64,000 nucleotides of DNA, taken from the NCBI RefSeq assembly GCF_009189165.1, contig NZ_CP045118.1:5828001-5892000 (forward strand). Direction: 5' to 3'. Below the pieces are notes generated by a model. It did no database searches. It was not told the origin of the DNA and was given only the letters and a program-made list of their open reading frames with translations. Numbering within the stretch: the first letter of the stretch is position 1; each line of letters opens with the position of its first letter. The stretch is from Pseudomonas sp. SCB32 (GTDB lineage Bacteria; Pseudomonadota; Gammaproteobacteria; Pseudomonadales; Pseudomonadaceae). The position numbers and the translations under genes are program-made. Below, piece after piece: positions 1 to 9,352 of this stretch.

Positions 1-72
1 GCATCGAGCATCGAGCACGACGCGGACGGCGAGACGCCGGCTTATGCGTTCGAGGTTTGGGAACGGGCCTGA
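1..72 (+). CDS. C-terminal end of an unidentified protein (partial)
   Basis: Frame 1 is open from the first base to a TGA at 70-72 and gives 23 residues ending EVWERA. The composition (acidic, with aromatic residues near the end) looks like a genuine protein terminus, and the frame closes just before a REP element, which is where such repeats usually sit. The gene starts outside the window and the fragment is too short to identify the family. That it is coding at all is an inference from the open frame and position. Confidence 0.5.
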   Translation, partial: ASSIEHDADGETPAYAFEVWERA

Positions 73-77
73 CCACC

Positions 78-141
78 GTAGGAGCGGACTCCGTCCGCGA
101 TAGACCGTACCGGGGTGTTTCGCGGACAGATCCGCTCCTAC
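78..141. repeat. REP pair (BIME) between convergent gene ends
   Basis: A unit starting GTAGGAGCGGACTCCGTCC at 78 is followed by an inverted unit ending GGACAGATCCGCTCCTAC at 141. The GTAGGAGC...GCTCCTAC signature is the classical Pseudomonas REP head, here as a head-to-head pair in the gap between two convergent genes. Confidence 0.85.
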
Positions 142-153
142 GAAGAGCAAAAA

Positions 154-177
154 GAAACGCGCCCGAAGGCGCGTTTC
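154..177 (-). terminator. Rho-independent terminator of the nitroreductase gene
   Basis: A 10-bp stem (GAAACGCGCC / GGCGCGTTTC) closes a CGAA loop just after the nitroreductase stop. Read on the minus strand it is followed by a T-rich run, as expected for an intrinsic terminator. Confidence 0.8.
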
Positions 178-184
178 GCAGGGT

Positions 185-787
185 TCAGAAGCGATCGCGA
201 ATGATCGTCTCTTCCACCGGCAGGCGACCGATGCGCGGCTTGGCTTCCATCGCCTGCTTGCCCACGGCGACCATCAGGCCGATCACGTGGTTGTCCGGCA
301 GGTTGATCAGCTTGCCCACCGCGTCGAAGTCGAAACCGTCCATCGGCACGCTGTCCAGGCCACGGCCACGGGCGGCGAGCATCAGGGTCTGGGCCACCAG
401 GCCGCAGCTGCGCATGGTTTCGTCACGCTGGGTCTGCGGCTTGTCGCGGTAGTAGCCATCGATAGCGCCGACCATGAAGTTCTGTACCTCGGCCGGAGCG
501 CCGTCCCACACGCGGTTGGCATTCTGCTCCCAGCTGTCGGTCTGGGCGCAGATCACCACCAGCATCGAAGCGTCGGTCATCTGCGCCTGATCCCAGCCCA
601 CCTCGCGGATGTGCGCGCGCAGCTGCGGGTTGCTGACTTCCACCAGGCGTACGTGCTGCAGGTTGAAGGCAGTGGGCGCGAGCAGTGCCAGCTGCAGCAG
701 TTCGTCCTTCTCCTCGCGGCTCATCACGTAGGAGGTGTCGAAACCACGGATGGAACGGCGGCTGCGGATGGCGTCATCGATATGCAT
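185..787 (-). CDS. Nitroreductase family protein (FMN, NAD(P)H-dependent)
   Basis: The 200-residue product belongs to the nitroreductase fold family, FMN-binding homodimers that reduce nitro groups, quinones or related electrophiles with NAD(P)H. The N-terminus (DDAIRSRRSIRGFD) is the typical RRSIR-x-F FMN-phosphate contact region. A central stretch with LAARGRGLDSVPMDGFD and a C-terminal VAVGK segment match the family. The reading frame extends upstream to 865, but the ATG at 787 gives the normal length and starts directly at the family N-terminus. It is a single gene ending at a terminator. The substrate cannot be told from sequence. From memory PAO1 has a nitroreductase at the same place, near PA5190. 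Confidence 0.85.
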   Translation of the reverse strand: MHIDDAIRSRRSIRGFDTSYVMSREEKDELLQLALLAPTAFNLQHVRLVEVSNPQLRAHIREVGWDQAQMTDASMLVVICAQTDSWEQNANRVWDGAPAEVQNFMVGAIDGYYRDKPQTQRDETMRSCGLVAQTLMLAARGRGLDSVPMDGFDFDAVGKLINLPDNHVIGLMVAVGKQAMEAKPRIGRLPVEETIIRDRF

Positions 788-928
788 GGAAATTCCTCTG
801 GCTTGCATGGGCGAAAGTGGCGCGCATGGTAAGCCCAGAGGAAGTCCCGTTGCAGAGCGGCGCATCGATAATGTCTATCCAGTCTGTCGATGAAGCGGCG
901 CCCGCAACGGCTGACGCCACAACCGCGA

Positions 929-2428
929 TCAGCTCTCCAGCGCCTCCACTGGCGCTTCCGTGGTCTGACTCTGCTTGGGCGATGTGAAGGTCAGGTAGCC
1001 GTCCTCGACCTTGCCGAAGCGCAGCAGCGCGAGGTCCAGCGCGTAGTTCTGATAGAGCTTCCACGGCGTGCGGTCGCCCTGCTTGGGCATGCGGTCGGCG
1101 GCGCGCTGGATGTAACCGGAGTTGAGGTTGAGGAAGGGTTCTTCCTTCACCTGGCCGTCGGTCTGGCGCGGCGTGCACTGGCGCATGCCGATGCTGTCGA
1201 GGTGGTTGATCAGGCGGCAGAAATACTCGCTGGAAAGGTCGGCCTTGAGCGTCCAGCTGGCGTTGGTATAGCCGACGATGGCGGCGAGGTTGGGCAGGTC
1301 GCGCAGCATGATGCCGCGATAGCCCATGCTCTGGGTGAGGTCGAAGGGCTTGCCATCGATGGCCAGTTCCGCGCCGCCGAACATCACCAGGTCCAGGCCG
1401 GTGGCGGTGACGATGACGTCCGCTTCCAGCACCTGCCCGGACTTGAGCAGGATGCCCTTCTCGCAGAAACGCTCGATATGCTCGGTGACCACCGAGGCGC
1501 GGCCCTGGCGCAGCGCCTTGAACAGGTCGCCGTCGGGCACGCAGCACACGCGCTCGTCCCACGGTTTGTAGCGCGGGCTGAAGTGGCGCATGTCGAAGTT
1601 CTTGCCCAGCTGCAGGTTGGCCAGCTTGAGCATGAGCTTGCGCACCGCGCCGGGGAACGCCCTGGACGCCATGAAGAAGATCATCTGCATGGTCACGTTG
1701 CGCGCCCGCGCCTGGCGGTACACCCACTTCTCCGGCAGGAAATTGCGCAGGAAGTTGGAGATCGGGTCCTTCGCCGGCAGGGTGATCACATACGACGGCG
1801 AGCGCTGCAGCATGGTGACGTGGGCGGCCTTGTCGGTCAGCGAAGGGATCAGCGTGACGGCGGTGGCACCGCTGCCGATCACCACGATGCGCTTGCCGCT
1901 GTAGTCGAAATTCTGCGGCCACAGCTGCGGGTGGATGACCTGCCCACCGAAGCTCTCGCGCCCGGCGAAGTCCGGGGTGTAGCCGGCGTCGTAGCGGTAG
2001 TAGCCGGTGCACATGAAGAGGAACTGCGCGCTCATGCGCACCGGCTCCGCTTCATCGCCGCGCTGCACGGTGAGGTTCCAGCGCGCATTGCTGCTGTCCC
2101 AGTCGGCCTTGAGCACGCGGTGGCGGTAGCGGACCTTGTCCTCGACGCGGTACTCGCGGGCGGTTTCGCGGATGTAGTTGAGGATCGACGGGCCGTCGGC
2201 GATGGCCTTGGGGTCGGTCCAGGGCTTGAAGTTGTAGCCCAGGGTGTACATGTCCGAGTCGGAGCGGATGCCTGGGTAGCGGAACAGGTCCCAGGTGCCG
2301 CCCATGGCCTCGCGGCCTTCGAGGATGGCGTAGGACTTGCCGGGGCACTGCTTCTGCAGGTGGCAGGCGGCGCCGATGCCGGACAGGCCGGCGCCGATGA
2401 TCAGTACATCCAGGTGCTCGATGGACAT
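929..2428 (-). CDS. Flavin-containing Baeyer-Villiger-type monooxygenase
   Basis: This 499-residue protein has an N-terminal FAD Rossmann motif (IIGAGLSGIGAA, about residues 9-20) and a second dinucleotide motif for NADPH (VVIGSGATA) near residue 190. Just before the second motif lies FGGQVIHPQLWP, which fits the Baeyer-Villiger fingerprint FxGxxxHxxxWP. Such enzymes insert oxygen next to a ketone or oxidise heteroatoms using FAD, NADPH and O2. The start at 2428 was chosen because GGAG lies about 8 bases upstream; the frame is open seven codons further. No degradation genes surround it, so the substrate is unknown. Alternatives are other class B flavin monooxygenases, but the fingerprint favours a BVMO. 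Confidence 0.88.
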   Translation of the reverse strand: MSIEHLDVLIIGAGLSGIGAACHLQKQCPGKSYAILEGREAMGGTWDLFRYPGIRSDSDMYTLGYNFKPWTDPKAIADGPSILNYIRETAREYRVEDKVRYRHRVLKADWDSSNARWNLTVQRGDEAEPVRMSAQFLFMCTGYYRYDAGYTPDFAGRESFGGQVIHPQLWPQNFDYSGKRIVVIGSGATAVTLIPSLTDKAAHVTMLQRSPSYVITLPAKDPISNFLRNFLPEKWVYRQARARNVTMQMIFFMASRAFPGAVRKLMLKLANLQLGKNFDMRHFSPRYKPWDERVCCVPDGDLFKALRQGRASVVTEHIERFCEKGILLKSGQVLEADVIVTATGLDLVMFGGAELAIDGKPFDLTQSMGYRGIMLRDLPNLAAIVGYTNASWTLKADLSSEYFCRLINHLDSIGMRQCTPRQTDGQVKEEPFLNLNSGYIQRAADRMPKQGDRTPWKLYQNYALDLALLRFGKVEDGYLTFTSPKQSQTTEAPVEALES

Positions 2429-2545
2429 GCGAGGGGCTCCTTGCTGCAACGCCCTGAAGAGTCTAGGCGGGAATGCTTATTCCACACCCTACAAGGAGCC
2501 CCCCGGCGCCACGCCGACCTTTAGTCGTGCGTGGCGCTGGCGTAA

Positions 2546-4471
2546 TTACAGCTGAGCCTGTACCCAGTCGCGCACCCTGGCGTAGGGGTAGTCCTCCAGC
2601 GTTGCATAACCCGGCAGGGTGCGAGCACGCATGCGAGTGAAAGCCGGCACGCTGATGCCGCAGAGGAAGCGCGTCACGCAGTCGGCGCTGGGCGCGAGAC
2701 CACGGGCACTGCGGTATTTCTCCAGGAAGGCGGCGCAACGGTTGTGCAGTGACTGGCCCTCCAGCGGCGGCAGCGCGGGCGGCTCCGGCAACCGGGCGAC
2801 GTGACCGGCGCACACCGAGCAGTGCCCGCAATGCCGGGGCGCCTGGTGGTCGCCGAAGTACTGCGCCAGGCGCCAGCTCAGGCACTCCGGGCTGCCCAGC
2901 AGTTCGAGCATGGCGCCGATGCGGGCGATCTCGCTTTCCTCGTGGCGCTTGAAGTAGCGGTGCAGTTCGTCGCTCAACTTATCCACATCGAAGTGCGCGT
3001 CGCGAACCGCGTAGACCTCGGTCATCTGCTTGCTTTCCAGCTCGACCCAGCCGCGCTCCTGGAAGTAGTCCAGCGCCTTCACCACCCGTGCGCGCTCGGC
3101 ACCGTGGCGGCTGTAGAGGGTGTCGAAGTCCAGGGTCGCCCAGGTCCGGGCGCGGGCCGAGGTGGTGAGGATGGCATCGACGAACTGCCGCCGCTCGCCT
3201 TCGAAATGCCCCAGCAGCCCGGCGGAATCTATCAGCAGCTTGTAGCGATATTCGGCGAAATAGGCGAAACGCGGCGCGATGATGTCGCGCAGTTCCAGCT
3301 GCACCAGCAGCGTCTTGAGTGGCAGTTGGCGGATGTTCGACTGGTCCGACAACGGCACCAGCATGGTCTCCCATTGGCCATTCGGCGCCTGGCGGATTTC
3401 CTCCAGTACGTTGCGGATACCTTCGCGCTCGGGTGTGTCGCCGTAGACGAAGTTCTCCAGCACGTTGAGGCTGTCGCGGTTGGCCAGCACCAGGCATTCC
3501 GAGCGCTGGCCATCGCGCCCGGCGCGGCCGATTTCCTGGCTGTAGTTCTCCAGCGACTTGGGCAGGTCGTAGTGCACCACCTGGCGGATGTCGCTCTTGT
3601 CGATGCCCATGCCGAAGGCAATGGTGGCAACGATGCAGTTCAACCGGCCCTCCATGAAGCGGCGCTGAATGCCCTCGCGCTCGGGGTGTTCCATCCCGGC
3701 GTGGTAGGCACAGGCGGGAATACCGCGCTCGGCCAGATGCGCGGCGATTTCCTCGGCGGTCTTCTGCTGGGTGACGTAGACGATGGCCGGCTGCCCGGCG
3801 CGCTCGCCCAGCCACTGCACCAGGCGCGCACGGCGGGCGGCGCTGGCCACTGGCTCCACCTGCAGGTCGAGGTTGGTGCGGTAGAAGCCGGTGGTGACCA
3901 CGTCGGTCTCGGCAATGGCGAATTTGGCGCGCATGTCGGCGATAACCGCCGGCGTCGCCGTGGCAGTGAGCAGCAGCACTTGGGGAATGCGGAACTGCTT
4001 CTGGTAGTCCGGCAGCTTCAGGTAGTCGGGGCGGAAGTTGTGGCCCCATTCGGAAATGCAGTGCGCCTCGTCCACCACCAGCAGGGAAATCGGCACCTCG
4101 CTGATGAAGTTGCGGAAGCGCTCGTTCTTCAGGCGCTCCACCGAGATCATCAGCACCTTCAGCTCGCCGCTGCGCGCCCGCGCCATGGTTTGCGCGGTCT
4201 GCTCGCGGCTCTGTGCCGAGTCGATGCTGGCGGCGGCGATGCCATGGCGGGCGAGGAAGGCGAGCTGGTCCTGCATCAGCGCCAGCAGCGGCGAAACCAC
4301 CAGGGTCAGGTGCGGCAGCAGCAGCGCCGGCAGCTGGTAGCACAGCGACTTGCCCGATCCGGTGGGGAAGATCGCCGCCGCCGAGCGGCCGGCCAGCACC
4401 GCGCTGACCGCCGCCTCCTGGCCGGGGCGGAACTGGCGGAAGCCGAAGACGCGTTCGAGGGTGTCGTGCAT
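2546..4471 (-). CDS. RecQ-family ATP-dependent DNA helicase
   Basis: The 641-residue protein has a helicase core in the usual order: QxxxRxGQ-type motif 0 (FRQFRPGQEAAV), Walker A (FPTGSGKS, about residue 35), Walker B/DEAH (VVDEAHCISEWGH) and motif VI (QEIGRAGRDG). It unwinds DNA 3' to 5' in recombination and repair. A cysteine cluster near the C-terminus (C-x-W...CGHCSVC) resembles the RecQ zinc-binding subdomain, but no clear HRDC domain follows, so it may be a second, shorter RecQ paralogue rather than the canonical one. The start at 4471 has AAGGAG 7-8 bases upstream; an ATG six codons earlier has no such site. It stands alone between REP-rich gaps. Confidence 0.88.
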   Translation of the reverse strand: MHDTLERVFGFRQFRPGQEAAVSAVLAGRSAAAIFPTGSGKSLCYQLPALLLPHLTLVVSPLLALMQDQLAFLARHGIAAASIDSAQSREQTAQTMARARSGELKVLMISVERLKNERFRNFISEVPISLLVVDEAHCISEWGHNFRPDYLKLPDYQKQFRIPQVLLLTATATPAVIADMRAKFAIAETDVVTTGFYRTNLDLQVEPVASAARRARLVQWLGERAGQPAIVYVTQQKTAEEIAAHLAERGIPACAYHAGMEHPEREGIQRRFMEGRLNCIVATIAFGMGIDKSDIRQVVHYDLPKSLENYSQEIGRAGRDGQRSECLVLANRDSLNVLENFVYGDTPEREGIRNVLEEIRQAPNGQWETMLVPLSDQSNIRQLPLKTLLVQLELRDIIAPRFAYFAEYRYKLLIDSAGLLGHFEGERRQFVDAILTTSARARTWATLDFDTLYSRHGAERARVVKALDYFQERGWVELESKQMTEVYAVRDAHFDVDKLSDELHRYFKRHEESEIARIGAMLELLGSPECLSWRLAQYFGDHQAPRHCGHCSVCAGHVARLPEPPALPPLEGQSLHNRCAAFLEKYRSARGLAPSADCVTRFLCGISVPAFTRMRARTLPGYATLEDYPYARVRDWVQAQL

Positions 4472-4519
4472 GTGGGTAACTCCTTTCATGGGCGTCCACC
4501 CAGCCTAGGAAGCGTCATT

Positions 4520-4631
4520 GTAGGAGCGAGCTTGCTCGCGAACGGGATTGGAGCCATTCGCCAGCGGTATAGATTCTGCCACCTTGTAGGAGCGGGCCAT
4601 GCCCGCGATCGCGCGCATGGCGCGCTCCTAC
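4520..4631. repeat. REP cluster upstream of the RecQ-family helicase
   Basis: Two direct GTAGGAGC units (from 4520 and 4586) and one inverted unit ending GCTCCTAC at 4631 form a typical Pseudomonas REP cluster. The first unit, GTAGGAGCGAGCTTGCTCG, is the commonest sequence type in the genus. Confidence 0.88.
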
Positions 4632-4661
4632 AGGGGAACTCCAGTATCGAGCCGAGAAATG

Positions 4662-4687
4662 AAAAAGCCGCCCGAAGGCGGCTCTTT
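4662..4687 (-). terminator. Intrinsic terminator of pckA
   Basis: A 7-bp GC-rich stem (AGCCGCC / GGCGGCT) closes a CGAA loop. Read on the minus strand it is followed by a TTTTTC run immediately after the pckA stop codon. Confidence 0.85.
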
Positions 4688-4702
4688 CCAGAACGGGCTC
4701 GC

Positions 4703-6244
4703 TTACAGCTGCGGGCCGGCGCTCTTGATGGCGTCGCTCACGTCGAACTTCTTGAAGTTCTCAATGAACTTGCCGGCCAGGCCCTTGGCGGCTTCGTCGT
4801 AGGCGGCCTTGTCTGCCCAGGTGTTGCGCGGGTTGAGCAGGATAGTTTCGACGCCCGGAACGGCCTTGGGCACGTCCAGGTTGATGATGTCCAGGTGCTC
4901 GGTCTCGGCGCCGATCAGAGCACCGCTCTGGATGGCGGCGATCACGCCACGGGTGGTCGGGATGTTGAAACGCTTGCCAACGCCGTAGCCACCGCCGGTC
5001 CAGCCGGTGTTGACCAGGTAGACCTTGGAGCCGAAGGCCTTGATGCGTTTGATCAGCAGCTCGGCGTAGACGCCGGCCGGACGCGGGAAGAACGGCGCGC
5101 CGAAGCAGGTGGAGAAGGTCGACTTGATGCCGCCGCCCGAACCCATTTCGGTGGAACCGACCAGCGCGGTATAGCCGGACAGGAAGTGGTAGGCCGCCTG
5201 CTCGTTGTTCAGGATCGACACGGGCGGCAGAACGCCGGTCAGGTCGCAGGTCAGGAAGATCACGGCGTTCGGTTCGCCGCCGAGGTTCTGCTCGGAACGC
5301 TTCTCGACGTGCTCCAGCGGGTAGGCCGCGCGGCTGTTCTGGGTCAGGCTGTCATCGGCGTAATCCGGGGTGCGGTTGTCGTCGAGGACGACGTTTTCCA
5401 GCACGGAGCCGAACTTGATGGCTTTCCAGATGACCGGCTCGTTCTTCTCGGACAGGTCGATGCACTTGGCGTAGCAGCCGCCTTCGATGTTGAAGACAAC
5501 GCCTTCGCCCCAGCCGTGCTCGTCGTCGCCGATCAGGTAGCGGCTTTCGTCAGCGGACAGGGTGGTCTTGCCGGTGCCCGACAGGCCGAAGAACAGGGTG
5601 ACGTCGCCGGCTTCGCCGATGTTGGCGGCGCAGTGCATCGGCAGTACGTCTTTTTCCGGCAGCAGGTAGTTCTGTACGCCGAACATGGCTTTCTTCATTT
5701 CACCGGCGTAGCGCATGCCGGCGATCAGCACTTTCTTCTGGGCGAAGTTGAGGATCACGCAGCCATCGGAGTTGGTGCCGTCACGCTCGGGCACGCACTC
5801 GAAGTTGGCGACGTTGAGGACCTGCCACTCTTCGCGGCCAGCCGGGTTGTACTGCTCGGGCTCGATGAACAGCGCGCGGCCGAACAGGTTCTGCCAGGCG
5901 GTAGCGGTGGTCATTTTCACAGCCAGGTAGTGGTCGTGGGCCGAACCTACATGGACGTGGGAAACGAAGTGATCCTGGGTGTTGTTGAAGGCCTGGACAC
6001 GGTCCCACAGGGCATCGAACTTGTCGGCCGGGAACGGGCGGTTGATGGCGCCCCAAGCGATGGAGTCCTTGCTGCCCGGCTCTTCGACGATGAAACGGTC
6101 GGCAGGCGAGCGGCCGGTGCGGTGGCCGGTTTTCACGACCAGCGAGCCGTTGTCGGCGAGTTCGCCTTCGCCGCGGCGAATGGCTTCTTCAACCAGTTGG
6201 GCAACGCTGATGTCGGTGTAAACGGCTTTATTGGCTTGCGTCAT
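4703..6244 (-). CDS. pckA: Phosphoenolpyruvate carboxykinase (ATP)
   Basis: PckA converts oxaloacetate and ATP to phosphoenolpyruvate, CO2 and ADP, the entry step of gluconeogenesis in organisms living on organic acids. The 513-residue product has the family length. It carries the kinase-type P-loop [10 protein letters not shown] (about residue 230) and the metal/nucleotide region around [17 protein letters not shown]. The N-terminal part carries the RSPADRFIV substrate-binding segment. The ATG at 6244 follows a GGGGA ribosome site, and the family N-terminus fits. It lies in the same direction as hslO but 168 bp away, so it probably has its own promoter. A possible 13-residue upstream ORF overlaps its start (see findings). 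Confidence 0.97.
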   Translation of the reverse strand: MTQANKAVYTDISVAQLVEEAIRRGEGELADNGSLVVKTGHRTGRSPADRFIVEEPGSKDSIAWGAINRPFPADKFDALWDRVQAFNNTQDHFVSHVHVGSAHDHYLAVKMTTATAWQNLFGRALFIEPEQYNPAGREEWQVLNVANFECVPERDGTNSDGCVILNFAQKKVLIAGMRYAGEMKKAMFGVQNYLLPEKDVLPMHCAANIGEAGDVTLFFGLSGTGKTTLSADESRYLIGDDEHGWGEGVVFNIEGGCYAKCIDLSEKNEPVIWKAIKFGSVLENVVLDDNRTPDYADDSLTQNSRAAYPLEHVEKRSEQNLGGEPNAVIFLTCDLTGVLPPVSILNNEQAAYHFLSGYTALVGSTEMGSGGGIKSTFSTCFGAPFFPRPAGVYAELLIKRIKAFGSKVYLVNTGWTGGGYGVGKRFNIPTTRGVIAAIQSGALIGAETEHLDIINLDVPKAVPGVETILLNPRNTWADKAAYDEAAKGLAGKFIENFKKFDVSDAIKSAGPQL

Positions 6245-6412
6245 GTGGGTCCCCGTCGGCCGAAGCCGAGTCCTCCAAACATTGCGTAGTGACTTCTAAT
6301 TCCCACTACCGCGGAAAAAAGTCGCGGGATTATGCCAGAAAAGAACTGTTCTCGTGCAGCCTCTGATCCGGCAAGAGCGCCATCGGTGCGGCTATCGGAC
6401 GGATAGATGCAG

Positions 6413-7306
6413 TTAATGGCGGGTTTCTGACGGTGTCTTGCTACCACCGCCGGAGAACAGCTGGGCAACGTCCGAACCATCGAACAGATAACGCTGGTTG
6501 CAGAACTGGCAGTCGATGACGATCTCGCCATCCTCCTCGGCCAGCAGACGCTCGGCGTCTTCCTGCCCAAGGCTGACCAGGGCATTGGCCGAGCGTTCCC
6601 GCGAGCAGCTGCAGCGGAACACCAGGGCCTGCGGGTCGAACAGGCGCACATCATCCTCGTGGTACAGGCGGTGCAGCACGGTGGCGTTGTCCAGGCCCAG
6701 CAGTTCCTCGGCAGTGAGGGTGTCGGCCAGGGTGGTGACGTGCTGCCAGCTGGCTTCCCGCGACTCCGCATCGCGCTGGCGATCGACCGGCAGCTGCTGC
6801 AGCAGCAAGCCACGGGCGCGACGGCTGTCGGCGTTGAGCCAGAAGCGGGTCGGCAGCTGCTCGGAGGTGGCGAAGTAGGTCGACAGGCACTCGGCCAGGG
6901 TCGCACCTTCCAACGGTACGATACCCTGGTAGCGTTTGCCGTTCTTCGGATCGACGGTCAGGGTCAGCACGCCGTGGGGCATCAGGTCGGCGAGCCCTGC
7001 GGCATCGCCGATGGCATCCGCGTCGTAACGGGCCAGGCCACGCACTTCGCGATTGCTGGAGCACTCCACCATCAGCAGCGGCACCGCGCCATTGGAGCGT
7101 GCCTGCAGTACCAGCAGGCCGTCGAACTTCAGGGTGCCGCACAGCAGCGCGGCGGCGGCCAGCATCTCCCCGAGCAGTTGGGCGACCGGCTGCGGATAGG
7201 GGTGCTTGGCCAGCACTTCGGCGTAGCTGCGCTCTAGCTCCACCAGTTCACCGCGGACATCGGTGTTGTCGAACAGGAAACGCTGACTTTGATCGATCTG
7301 AGACAT
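6413..7306 (-). CDS. hslO: Hsp33 redox-activated chaperone
   Basis: Hsp33 is a cytoplasmic holdase that is switched on by oxidation: four cysteines hold zinc when reduced and form disulfides under oxidative stress. The C-terminal CxC (about residues 232 and 234) and CxxC (about 266 and 269) motifs are both intact, and the 297-residue length is standard. The start at 7306 places the protein at the family N-terminus SQIDQ; a frame extension to 7345 has no support. It precedes pckA on the same strand, as in other Pseudomonas. Its upstream gap holds a copy of the palindromic element described under repeats. Confidence 0.95.
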   Translation of the reverse strand: MSQIDQSQRFLFDNTDVRGELVELERSYAEVLAKHPYPQPVAQLLGEMLAAAALLCGTLKFDGLLVLQARSNGAVPLLMVECSSNREVRGLARYDADAIGDAAGLADLMPHGVLTLTVDPKNGKRYQGIVPLEGATLAECLSTYFATSEQLPTRFWLNADSRRARGLLLQQLPVDRQRDAESREASWQHVTTLADTLTAEELLGLDNATVLHRLYHEDDVRLFDPQALVFRCSCSRERSANALVSLGQEDAERLLAEEDGEIVIDCQFCNQRYLFDGSDVAQLFSGGGSKTPSETRH

Positions 7307-7410
7307 GCTGGGCACAACGCTGGGAAAGGCACTAGTAAATGACAAGTTAATGGCAAAGGCCTATAAAGCGCGCTTTGCAGCACCCACCCATACCGAGGGT
7401 GGTCCCGTGA

Positions 7411-7550
7411 GAGCCTGTTAACGATCTGCTGCACATCGGCATAACTGCGTTAGAAACAGGCTCGGAATGCTTATTTACAGCTCGTAAACTCCGCTTCCTC
7501 GCCGGCTTTTGCCGAGTTCTGCTCTAGCGCGCGAGATCGTCAGCAGGGTC
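7411..7550 (-). repeat. Palindromic ~140-bp element, copy A
   Basis: This is one of five related elements in the window. Its outer arms are GAGCCTGTTAACGATCTGC and GCGAGATCGTCAGCAGGGT; read on the minus strand it aligns with copies B to E. The centre is the palindrome-like TTTACAGCTCGTAAA, as in copy E. The left arm also holds an inner AGAAACAGGC. It lies in the divergent gap between hslO and the PAP2 gene, close to the PAP2 ribosome site. No clear target-site duplication is visible (GTGAG versus CCAAG). Confidence 0.8.
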
Positions 7551-7568
7551 CAAGGGGGTATCGATTTT

Positions 7569-8369
7569 ATGGATAAAGCCAATCCGTTCCAAGCCACTTG
7601 GTCCTGGAAGCCCTTTATCGCCTGTCACCTGTTCGCGCTCGCCCTGCTTCTGCTGTGGCTCTGGGAGCCCACCCGGGCGGCGATGGACCTGTTCGACTTC
7701 AGCCTGTTCAGCCTGCTCAACGAACCCCTGGCGACCCACAGCGCCTGGCGCCTGACCTGGGCCACGGCAAGTACCCGCCCGTTCGACCTGCTGGTCGGAG
7801 TGATCCTGCTGCTCCTGCTGATTCGTGGCGACTGGATCTTCAAGGCCAGCCAGGCGCGCGCCGCCACCTTCGGCTTCCTCTGCGCCGCCGTGGTACTGGT
7901 GGTGGTCCGCATCCTCTACGCCAAGATCGCCCACAAGCTGGGCTGGCAGCATGCGAGCATCTCCCGCCTGAGCGAAGGCGCCGTGCACCTCGGGGGCTAT
8001 TTCCCCGGCTGGCAGGGCACCGTCTTCACGATCAAGGATGCCTCGGCCCGCAGCTTTCCCGGTGACCACGCCTCGGTGCTGCTGATCTGGGCCCTGTTCC
8101 TCACCCTGTTCGCCCGCACCGCCCTGCAGTGGGTGGTGATCTGGAGCCTGGCGCTGCTGTTCATGCTGCCGCGTCTGGTGGCCGGCGCCCATTGGGGCCA
8201 GGACGACTACATCGGTGGCGTGCAGATGGCGCTGTTGGCCCTGGCCTGGAGCTGCTTCACCCCGTTCGCCGCCAAGGGCAGCGCCGCGCTGGTGCGCTGG
8301 ACCCAGCCGCTGTTCAACCTGCTGGCGAAGATCCCGCTGCTCAACCGCCTGAGCGTCATCGCCGCCTGA
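7569..8369 (+). CDS. PAP2-family membrane phosphatase
   Basis: The 266-residue protein has about five or six hydrophobic membrane segments and the phosphatase motifs of the PAP2 superfamily: SFPGDHAS near residue 162 (PSGH type) and PRLVAGAHWGQDD near residue 201 (SRxxxxxHxxxD type). These give the two catalytic histidines and the aspartate. Relatives remove phosphate from lipid diphosphates such as undecaprenyl pyrophosphate, or modify the lipid A 1-phosphate. The C1 motif (KxxxxxxRP) is not obvious. The start at 7569 has AAGGGGGT upstream. The exact lipid substrate is unknown; an LpxE/LpxT-like or UppP-like role are the main options. Confidence 0.85.
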   Translation: MDKANPFQATWSWKPFIACHLFALALLLLWLWEPTRAAMDLFDFSLFSLLNEPLATHSAWRLTWATASTRPFDLLVGVILLLLLIRGDWIFKASQARAATFGFLCAAVVLVVVRILYAKIAHKLGWQHASISRLSEGAVHLGGYFPGWQGTVFTIKDASARSFPGDHASVLLIWALFLTLFARTALQWVVIWSLALLFMLPRLVAGAHWGQDDYIGGVQMALLALAWSCFTPFAAKGSAALVRWTQPLFNLLAKIPLLNRLSVIAA

Positions 8370-8381
8370 GCCAGCCGCCGA

Positions 8382-8774
<393 letters not shown>

Positions 8775-8875
8775 TTCATTACCTCGTCATGCGGGTCTGC
8801 GAGTGTACCGCGCGCCCCGCTGGCGGGGCACAATCGCCCTGACTAGAATGCCGGCAAACGCCGGGGACGCTTGCC

Positions 8876-9352
8876 TTGAAGACATTCGACCAGCTGTCGG
8901 TAATCGGATTGCGCGAATGGATCGCCCTGCCTGAACTGGGCATGGTCGGCCTGCGCGCGAAGATCGACACCGGCGCCAGCACTTCCAGCCTTCACGCCAG
9001 CGACATCGTGCCGTTCAAGCGCGACGGGCAGAACTGGGTCCGTTTCGTCGCCCACCTCGGCACCCAGGTACAACGTCGCCACCGTTGCGAAGCCCCGGTG
9101 GTGACGATGAAGACCATCAGGAGCTCCAATGGCCAGGCCCAGACCCGCTATGTGATCCGCACCCTGCTGGCCCTGGGCGACCGCGCCTGGCAGGTGGAAT
9201 TCACCCTGGCCTGCCGCAAGACCATGCGCTACCGGGTACTGCTAGGCTCCAAGGCTTTGGTCCACGGCCAGCTGGTGGTCAATCCCGGCCTGACCTATGT
9301 CCAGGAAAAACCTCTCATCATGGTTTCCTCCCCCCCTTCAGGTGATCAATGA
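8876..9352 (+). CDS. RimB-like retropepsin-type protease paired with rimK
   Basis: The 158-residue protein belongs to the family once called ATP-dependent zinc proteases (COG4067). An aspartic-protease-like motif, [14 protein letters not shown] (about residues 27-40), contains the D-T-G-A signature. In P. fluorescens RimB is reported to work with the glutamate ligase RimK in modifying ribosomal protein S6 (RpsF); that role is inferred here from the 4-bp ATGA overlap with rimK. The start is TTG at 8876, with a GGGGA ribosome site about 9 bases upstream. No ATG gives a sensible N-terminus. No gene for the small RimA partner is visible next to it. Confidence 0.85.
   Translation: MKTFDQLSVIGLREWIALPELGMVGLRAKIDTGASTSSLHASDIVPFKRDGQNWVRFVAHLGTQVQRRHRCEAPVVTMKTIRSSNGQAQTRYVIRTLLALGDRAWQVEFTLACRKTMRYRVLLGSKALVHGQLVVNPGLTYVQEKPLIMVSSPPSGDQ

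Noticed and set aside
2801..6289. Open frame of 1162 codons on the plus strand across recQ and pckA
   Set aside because: It is antisense to two conserved genes. High GC and strong codon bias create long antisense frames; it has no domain or ribosome site.
7346..7568. hslO/PAP2 gap considered as a small RNA locus
   Set aside because: The structure is explained by palindromic element A; I see no promoter-terminator pair.
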